NCBI GenBank assembly: GCA_022842225.1
Contig: JALHPX010000071.1
Location: forward strand, 1-10,575
Direction of reading: 5' to 3'
DNA from: a bacterium
GTDB taxonomy: Bacteria; Bdellovibrionota; FAC87; UBA2466
Length of the DNA stretch: 10,575 bases
Numbering within the stretch: position 1 is the stretch's first letter; each line of letters begins with the position of its first letter. The notes beneath the pieces were generated by a model that was not told the DNA's origin, did no database searches, and saw only the letters and a list, made by a program, of their open reading frames with translations. Below are positions 6,144-10,575 of this stretch, piece by piece. The position numbers and the translations under genes were made by a program.

Positions 6144-6174
6144 CCGGCGAGCTCTAGAACCTAAAGCTCGCCGG
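6144..6174 (-). terminator. Hairpin terminator candidate after rpoC
   Basis: CCGGCGAGCT (6144-6153) and AGCTCGCCGG (6165-6174) form a perfect, GC-rich 10-bp stem with an 11-nt loop, 26 bp past the rpoC stop. In the rpoC direction the stem is followed by TTCTACGTTT, a poor U-tract, so termination may be partial and allow some readthrough into the two small genes. Confidence 0.6.
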
Positions 6175-6199
6175 CCAGTAAAACACTCAAAAACTAAGA

Positions 6200-9100
6200 C
6201 TAAAGAGCTTCCGACTTGATCGGCTGATCGAGATCGCTGTCTACATCATCCGTATCGGCAGCCGTAGGCGTAATATCATCCTGTGGCAGCAAGTCTTCGT
6301 CCTTCTGGTCGACATCGACCATGGTGCGACGATATTTGTCCACGCCTGTTCCGGCAGGGATCAATCGACCCATGATGACGTTTTCCTTCAATCCGCGGAG
6401 GTAATCTACCCGTCCGTGGATGGCTGCATCGGTCAGTACCTTGGTGGTCTCTTGGAACGAGGCCGCCGAGATAAAGCTTTCGGTGCTCAGAGATGCTTTG
6501 GTGATACCCAGGAGCAGGGGTGCAGCTTCTGCGGCTTTTCCGCCTTGCTTTACGGCTGTTCCATTCTCCTCGGCAAATCTCCAGCGCTCGACTGCTTCGC
6601 CGATCAAGAAGCCCGTGTCTCCGGCATCGGTAACACGAACACGCTTGAGCATCTGACGCACAATCAATTCGATGTGCTTGTCGTTGATGCGCACGCCTTG
6701 CAGACGATAAACTTCCTGCACTTGATCCACTAGGTAGCGGGCCAATGCCTTGTCTCCCAAGATCGCCAAGATATCGTGCGGATTGGCTGCTCCATCCATC
6801 AACGCTTCGCCGGCTTTTACGTAATCGCCTTCGCGCACGCTGATGTGTTTGCCCTGAGGAATGAGGTATTCCTTCGCTTCGCCAGAGTCTGGAGTAACCA
6901 CGACTTTACGTTTGCCCTTGGTGTCTTTACCAAAGCTAACCGTACCGTCGATTTCCGAAACGGTCGCACATTCTTTTGGAATGCGTGCTTCGAAGAGTTC
7001 GGCCACGCGAGGAAGACCCCCGGTGATGTCCTTTGTCTTCGTCGTTTCACGAGGAATCTTAGCAATCGGATCCCCTGGCAATACCTTATCGCCCTCGAAC
7101 ACCAAGATGTTCGCGCCGACAGGCAAGATTGCCGTGGTTTTCGGATTCTTGTTCGCATCGATAATGACGATACGAGGACGTAAGTTCGTGTCACGAGGCT
7201 TCACGATCACGCGCTGGCTCAGGCCAGTTACTTCGTCGACCGCTTCGGAGAGCGTCGCCCCTTCGGTGATATCCACCAAAGTCACAAAGCCTTCTTGCTC
7301 GGTCAATACAGGAACCGTGTAAGGATCCCAGGCCGCAATCTGTTGGCCTTTGGTGACGCGATCGCCGTCCTTCACGTTTAACTTCGCACCGTAAATCAGA
7401 GCATAACGCTCTCTTTCACGGCCTGTTTCATCGAGAATAGCGACTTCGCCGTTCCGATTCATCACAGTGAAAGTTCCAGCTCTGTCGGTGACAGAGTTGA
7501 CGCGCATCAACTTCACGATACCGTCGTGGCGAACTTCTAATGAACTTTGTTCCGCGCGACGAGTAGCAGCTCCACCCACGTGGAAGGTGCGCATCGTCAA
7601 CTGCGTTCCAGGTTCACCGATCGATTGCGCCGCGATAATTCCAACCGCTTCACCGATGTTCACCAAATGCCCGCGAGACAAATCCCGTCCGTAGCAGAGG
7701 GTGCAGACGCCGGTTTTCGCGCCGCAAGTCAGAGGACTGCGGATAGCGACTTTTTCGATACCGGCTTCTTCGATGATATTGGTCTTCGCTTCGTCGATCT
7801 CTTCGTTCTTATCGAGCAGCATTTTGCCCGTGTAAGGATCCATGACCGGCTCTAATGTCACACGACCTAATACGCGATCGCCCAACGGCTCGATGATTTC
7901 CCCACCGTCGACCAGAGCGGAAATTTCGATTCCATCCGAGGTGTGGCAATCGTTGTCCATGACGACGATATCTTGAGCCACGTCCACCAGACGACGAGTC
8001 AGATATCCGGAATGCGCGGTTTTCAACGCGGTATCCGCTAAGCCCTTACGAGCTCCGTGAGTCGAAATAAAGTACTGGAGTGGATCGAGACCTTCGCGGA
8101 AGTTCGCGGTAATAGGCGTTTCGATGATTTCGCCCGAAGGACGAGCCATCAAACCGCGCATACCGGCCAACTGCTTCAACTGCGCAGCAGAACCCCGAGC
8201 GCCCGAATCCGCCATCATGTAGATAGGATTGAGAGACGGCATAGCGACTTCTTTGCCATGGCGATCTTTCACATAATCTACCGACAAGGCGTCCATCATT
8301 TCCTTCGCGACTTGTTCAGTCACTTGGGCCCAGATGTCGATAACTTTGTTGTAACGTTCGCCGTCGGTAATCAAACCTTCGACGTACTGGTTCTGAATTT
8401 CTTGTACTTCCGTGTGCGCTTCGTCCAGAAGACCCTTTTTCTTGTCAGGGATCTTCATGTCCTGCATGCAGATACTGATGCCGGCTTTGGTTGCGAATTG
8501 GAATCCGAGCGACCGCAGGCGGTCAGCTAGGAGTACCGTGCGCTTGGAGCCTACAGCGCGGTAAACGGAGTCGAGCAGCTCAGAGAGAGCTTTCTTGTCC
8601 ATCACGCGGTTGTATTGCTCAAACGGAATTTCAGGAGCAACCGATTCTTTCAAGATTAAGCGACCCACAGTCGTCTGGACGAGTTTACCGTCGAGACGCA
8701 CAGTCACTTCACCATGCAGACCCACTTCTTCGGAGTCGTAAGCAAAAATTGCTTCTGCAGGTCCGGAGAATTTGCGGCCTTCGCCTTTTACGTTCAGGCG
8801 TTTTTGGGTCAAGTAATACAGACCCAGCACGATATCTTGAGAAGGCTCGATGACAGGTTTTCCGTATGCAGGCGACAGGATGTTGTTCGTCGACATCATC
8901 AGCACGCGCGCTTCTAACTGCGCTTCTACGCTGAGTGGCAAGTGAACGGCCATCTGGTCACCGTCGAAGTCGGCGTTAAATGTAGCGCAGACCAACGGAT
9001 GCAACTGAATCGCGTTTCCTTCAATGAGAACCGGTTCAAAGGCTTGGATACCTAAACGGTGCAGCGTAGGAGCGCGGTTCAATAGAACTGGATGCTCTTT

Positions 9101-10348
9101 CACTACTTCTTCGAGAATATCCCAAACTTCTTCGGACTCGCGTTCCACCATTTTCTTGGCGACTTTAATCGTCGTCACGTAGCCGCGTTCTTCTAACTTG
9201 TTGTAGATGAACGGCTTGAACATTTCCAAAGCCATCCGCTTTGGAAGTCCGCATTGGTGCAACTTCAATTCAGGTCCGACCACGATCACCGAACGACCGG
9301 AGTAATCTACCCGTTTACCGAGTAAGTTCTGACGGAAACGACCTTGCTTCCCTTTGAGCATGTCGCTCAGAGAACGCAATGGACGCTTGTTCGGGCCAGT
9401 GAAAGTTCTGCCACGACGACCGTTATCTAAGAGAGCATCCACAGCTTCTTGCAGCATGCGCCGCTCGTTCCGGATAATGATTTCCGGAGCGGCCATCTCT
9501 TGGAGACGCTTCAAACGGTTATTGCGGTTGATGACGCGGCGATAGAGGTCGTTCAAGTCGGAAGTCGCAAAGCGACCGCCATCCAACGGCACCAACGGAC
9601 GTAAATCCGGTGGCAACACAGGAAGGGCATCGAGCATCATCCAGTCAGGACGGTTGCCCGACTCTTTAAACGCTTCCACAACCTTCAAGCGCTTGATCAA
9701 GCTCTTACGAGTGGTGTCACTCGAAGTTGCCAGCAAGTCTTGGCGGATTTCTTTGGAGAGAGATTCCAAGTCGACCGACTTGAGCATGTTCAGGACAGCT
9801 TCGCCGCCCATACCTGCTTGGAAACCCTTTTTATAATTCTTTTTGCCTTCGGTGTATTCCTCTTCACTGAGGACGGCACCTTTGCGCAACGGGCTATCGC
9901 CTGGCTCTACGACGACATACGATTCGTAGTACAAGACGCGCTCGAGATTCTTGAGCGTAATATTAAGGAGCGCACCGATCCGGCTCGGCAAGCTGCGCAT
10001 GAACCAAATGTGCGCAACCGGAGCTGCGAGCTCGATGTGGCCAAGGCGCTCACGGCGCACTTTGGCTTGGATGACTTCCACGCCGCATTTTTCGCAGACA
10101 ATGCCGCGGTATTTCATCCGCTTGTATTTGCCGCAAATGCACTCGTAGTCCTTCACGGGTCCGAAGATTCGAGCGCAGAATAATCCATCTCGTTCCGGCT
10201 TGAACGTTCTGTAGTTGATGGTTTCTGGTTTCTTTACTTCACCGTATGACCAAGCCCGAATTTTCTCGGGGCTGGCGAGCGAAATCTTGATCGCTTTGAA
10301 GGAGGATGGATCTTTTGGTTTGTCGAAGAAATTGAGAAGGTCTTTCAT
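6200..10348 (-). CDS. rpoC: DNA-directed RNA polymerase subunit beta-prime (RpoC)
   Basis: This is the largest catalytic subunit of RNA polymerase, 1382 residues (E. coli 1407). The N-terminal zinc site is C70, C72, C85, C88, at the same numbers as E. coli. The catalytic NADFDGD holds D460, D462 and D464, which chelate the active-site magnesium. The bridge-helix region is about 745-795 ([18 protein letters not shown] and following). The second zinc site is C801, C875, C882, C885. The trigger loop follows (M919, H923), interrupted by an SI3-type insert of about 190 residues as in proteobacteria, then [18 protein letters not shown] and an acidic tail. The ATG at 10348 is chosen because the family begins [14 protein letters not shown] there. 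A longer frame opening at a TTG (10417) is rejected because that TTG is part of a TTGACA promoter box. The ribosome binding site AGGGAG is only two bases from the ATG, unusually close. rpoB is not seen upstream. Confidence 0.98.
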   Translation of the reverse strand: MKDLLNFFDKPKDPSSFKAIKISLASPEKIRAWSYGEVKKPETINYRTFKPERDGLFCARIFGPVKDYECICGKYKRMKYRGIVCEKCGVEVIQAKVRRERLGHIELAAPVAHIWFMRSLPSRIGALLNITLKNLERVLYYESYVVVEPGDSPLRKGAVLSEEEYTEGKKNYKKGFQAGMGGEAVLNMLKSVDLESLSKEIRQDLLATSSDTTRKSLIKRLKVVEAFKESGNRPDWMMLDALPVLPPDLRPLVPLDGGRFATSDLNDLYRRVINRNNRLKRLQEMAAPEIIIRNERRMLQEAVDALLDNGRRGRTFTGPNKRPLRSLSDMLKGKQGRFRQNLLGKRVDYSGRSVIVVGPELKLHQCGLPKRMALEMFKPFIYNKLEERGYVTTIKVAKKMVERESEEVWDILEEVVKEHPVLLNRAPTLHRLGIQAFEPVLIEGNAIQLHPLVCATFNADFDGDQMAVHLPLSVEAQLEARVLMMSTNNILSPAYGKPVIEPSQDIVLGLYYLTQKRLNVKGEGRKFSGPAEAIFAYDSEEVGLHGEVTVRLDGKLVQTTVGRLILKESVAPEIPFEQYNRVMDKKALSELLDSVYRAVGSKRTVLLADRLRSLGFQFATKAGISICMQDMKIPDKKKGLLDEAHTEVQEIQNQYVEGLITDGERYNKVIDIWAQVTEQVAKEMMDALSVDYVKDRHGKEVAMPSLNPIYMMADSGARGSAAQLKQLAGMRGLMARPSGEIIETPITANFREGLDPLQYFISTHGARKGLADTALKTAHSGYLTRRLVDVAQDIVVMDNDCHTSDGIEISALVDGGEIIEPLGDRVLGRVTLEPVMDPYTGKMLLDKNEEIDEAKTNIIEEAGIEKVAIRSPLTCGAKTGVCTLCYGRDLSRGHLVNIGEAVGIIAAQSIGEPGTQLTMRTFHVGGAATRRAEQSSLEVRHDGIVKLMRVNSVTDRAGTFTVMNRNGEVAILDETGRERERYALIYGAKLNVKDGDRVTKGQQIAAWDPYTVPVLTEQEGFVTLVDITEGATLSEAVDEVTGLSQRVIVKPRDTNLRPRIVIIDANKNPKTTAILPVGANILVFEGDKVLPGDPIAKIPRETTKTKDITGGLPRVAELFEARIPKECATVSEIDGTVSFGKDTKGKRKVVVTPDSGEAKEYLIPQGKHISVREGDYVKAGEALMDGAANPHDILAILGDKALARYLVDQVQEVYRLQGVRINDKHIELIVRQMLKRVRVTDAGDTGFLIGEAVERWRFAEENGTAVKQGGKAAEAAPLLLGITKASLSTESFISAASFQETTKVLTDAAIHGRVDYLRGLKENVIMGRLIPAGTGVDKYRRTMVDVDQKDEDLLPQDDITPTAADTDDVDSDLDQPIKSEAL

Positions 10349-10386
10349 AGCTCCCTGGGAATCTACGAGTTTTTGAGAATTCGGCA

Positions 10387-10417
10387 ATGATAAAAGGCAT
10401 ATGGTAGGGTTTGTCAA
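10387..10417 (-). promoter_or_regulatory. Candidate sigma-70-type promoter for rpoC
   Basis: On the minus strand a perfect TTGACA (10417-10412) is followed at 17 bp by TTTATC (10394-10389) or at 19 bp by TATCAT (10392-10387, five of six matches to TATAAT). Transcription would begin around 10380, leaving a leader of some 30 nt before the ATG at 10348. The -35 is strong; the -10 is either poor at ideal spacing or good at stretched spacing. Confidence 0.5.
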
Positions 10418-10420
10418 ACA

Positions 10421-10440
10421 ATTAATACCCGGGAGTTATT
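10421..10440. promoter_or_regulatory. Imperfect palindrome upstream of the rpoC -35 box
   Basis: ATTAATACCC and GGGAGTTATT form a 20-bp dyad centred on CCCGGG with seven of ten pairs matching, lying just upstream of the TTGACA. Its position would suit an activator or regulator site for rpoC or for a divergent gene. This is speculative. Confidence 0.25.
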
Positions 10441-10464
10441 TACCAAGGTGGCGCTATCGGCCGG

Positions 10465-10575
10465 ATGTCCTTGATAGGCATGGCTTTACAGGTGTCACGG
10501 CGCATTGAGAGGATCGTGCGATTTGTGCTGAGCCCTGACTATCTTCGCTCCATTACCCACCGCTCGCTTAGGTGT
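10465..10575 (+). CDS. Possible start of a divergent gene, cut by window edge
   Basis: An open frame from ATG 10465 (MSLIGMALQVSRRIERIVRF and on) runs 37 codons to the window end without a stop, with AAGG at 10445-10448 rather far upstream (16 bases). The segment is basic and amphipathic but matches no family I know. It could be a divergent gene sharing the rpoC control region, or simply chance. The minus strand here shows a short frame closed by TGA at 10497-10499 that does not resemble the rpoB C-terminus. Confidence 0.25.
   Translation, partial: MSLIGMALQVSRRIERIVRFVLSPDYLRSITHRSLRC

Noticed and set aside
6416..10183. Many open frames antisense or out of frame to rpoC
   Set aside because: The rpoC frame is fully supported by family motifs from end to end, and the other frames are its shadows.
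10349..10417. 23-residue N-terminal extension of RpoC from a TTG at 10417
   Set aside because: The TTG is the first part of a perfect TTGACA promoter box, the extension is not typical of RpoC, and the family start MKDLLNFF lies at 10348.
10441..10575. rpoB 3' end or a tRNA upstream of rpoC
   Set aside because: Minus-strand translation in all frames gives no RpoB-like C-terminus, and no cloverleaf or conserved tRNA T-loop was found.

Overview
The window looks like a chromosomal segment of a diderm (Gram-negative) bacterium with a respiratory complex I. The RpoC sequence has the proteobacterial/Bdellovibrionota layout: both four-cysteine zinc sites, the large insert in the trigger loop, and a start of the [14 protein letters not shown] type. 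Base composition is moderate, roughly half GC by eye. A deltaproteobacterial or Bdellovibrionota-like host is my inference; I cannot place it more precisely.

Layout. Positions 3-2464 (+) are the end of a nuo operon: the C-terminal part of nuoM, then complete nuoN, joined by an ATGA overlap. Positions 2467-3090 (-) encode a small secreted cysteine-rich protein with an internal repeat; it converges on nuoN with 2 bp between the stop codons. A 213-bp divergent control region follows. It holds a promoter-like box for the secreted protein and, on the other side, a 12-bp inverted repeat that buries the ribosome binding site of a small lipoprotein gene (3304-3726, +). A second exported protein of unknown family follows at 3777-4571 (+).

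Positions 4572-5192 carry no gene. Most of this stretch (4594-5126) is one large imperfect inverted repeat of 533 bp: outer arms of about 157 bp with perfect blocks of 20, 36 and 48 bp, inner arms at about 70% identity, and a 128-bp centre with its own hairpins. It looks like a fold-back or MITE-type element lying between the 3' ends of two convergent genes.

Positions 5193-6112 (-) are two tightly spaced genes of unknown function, transcribed in the same direction as rpoC but separated from it by a 10-bp terminator-like hairpin. Positions 6203-10348 (-, plus the stop codon) are a complete rpoC. The usual partner rpoB is not visible in the 227 bp upstream. Instead there is a TTGACA promoter candidate immediately 5' of rpoC, so rpoC may be expressed from its own promoter.

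Functionally, nuoM/nuoN (proton-pumping membrane arm of NADH dehydrogenase) and rpoC (RNA polymerase beta-prime) are housekeeping loci. The 2.5-6.1 kb stretch between them is an accessory patch of small exported or unknown proteins plus the inverted-repeat element.
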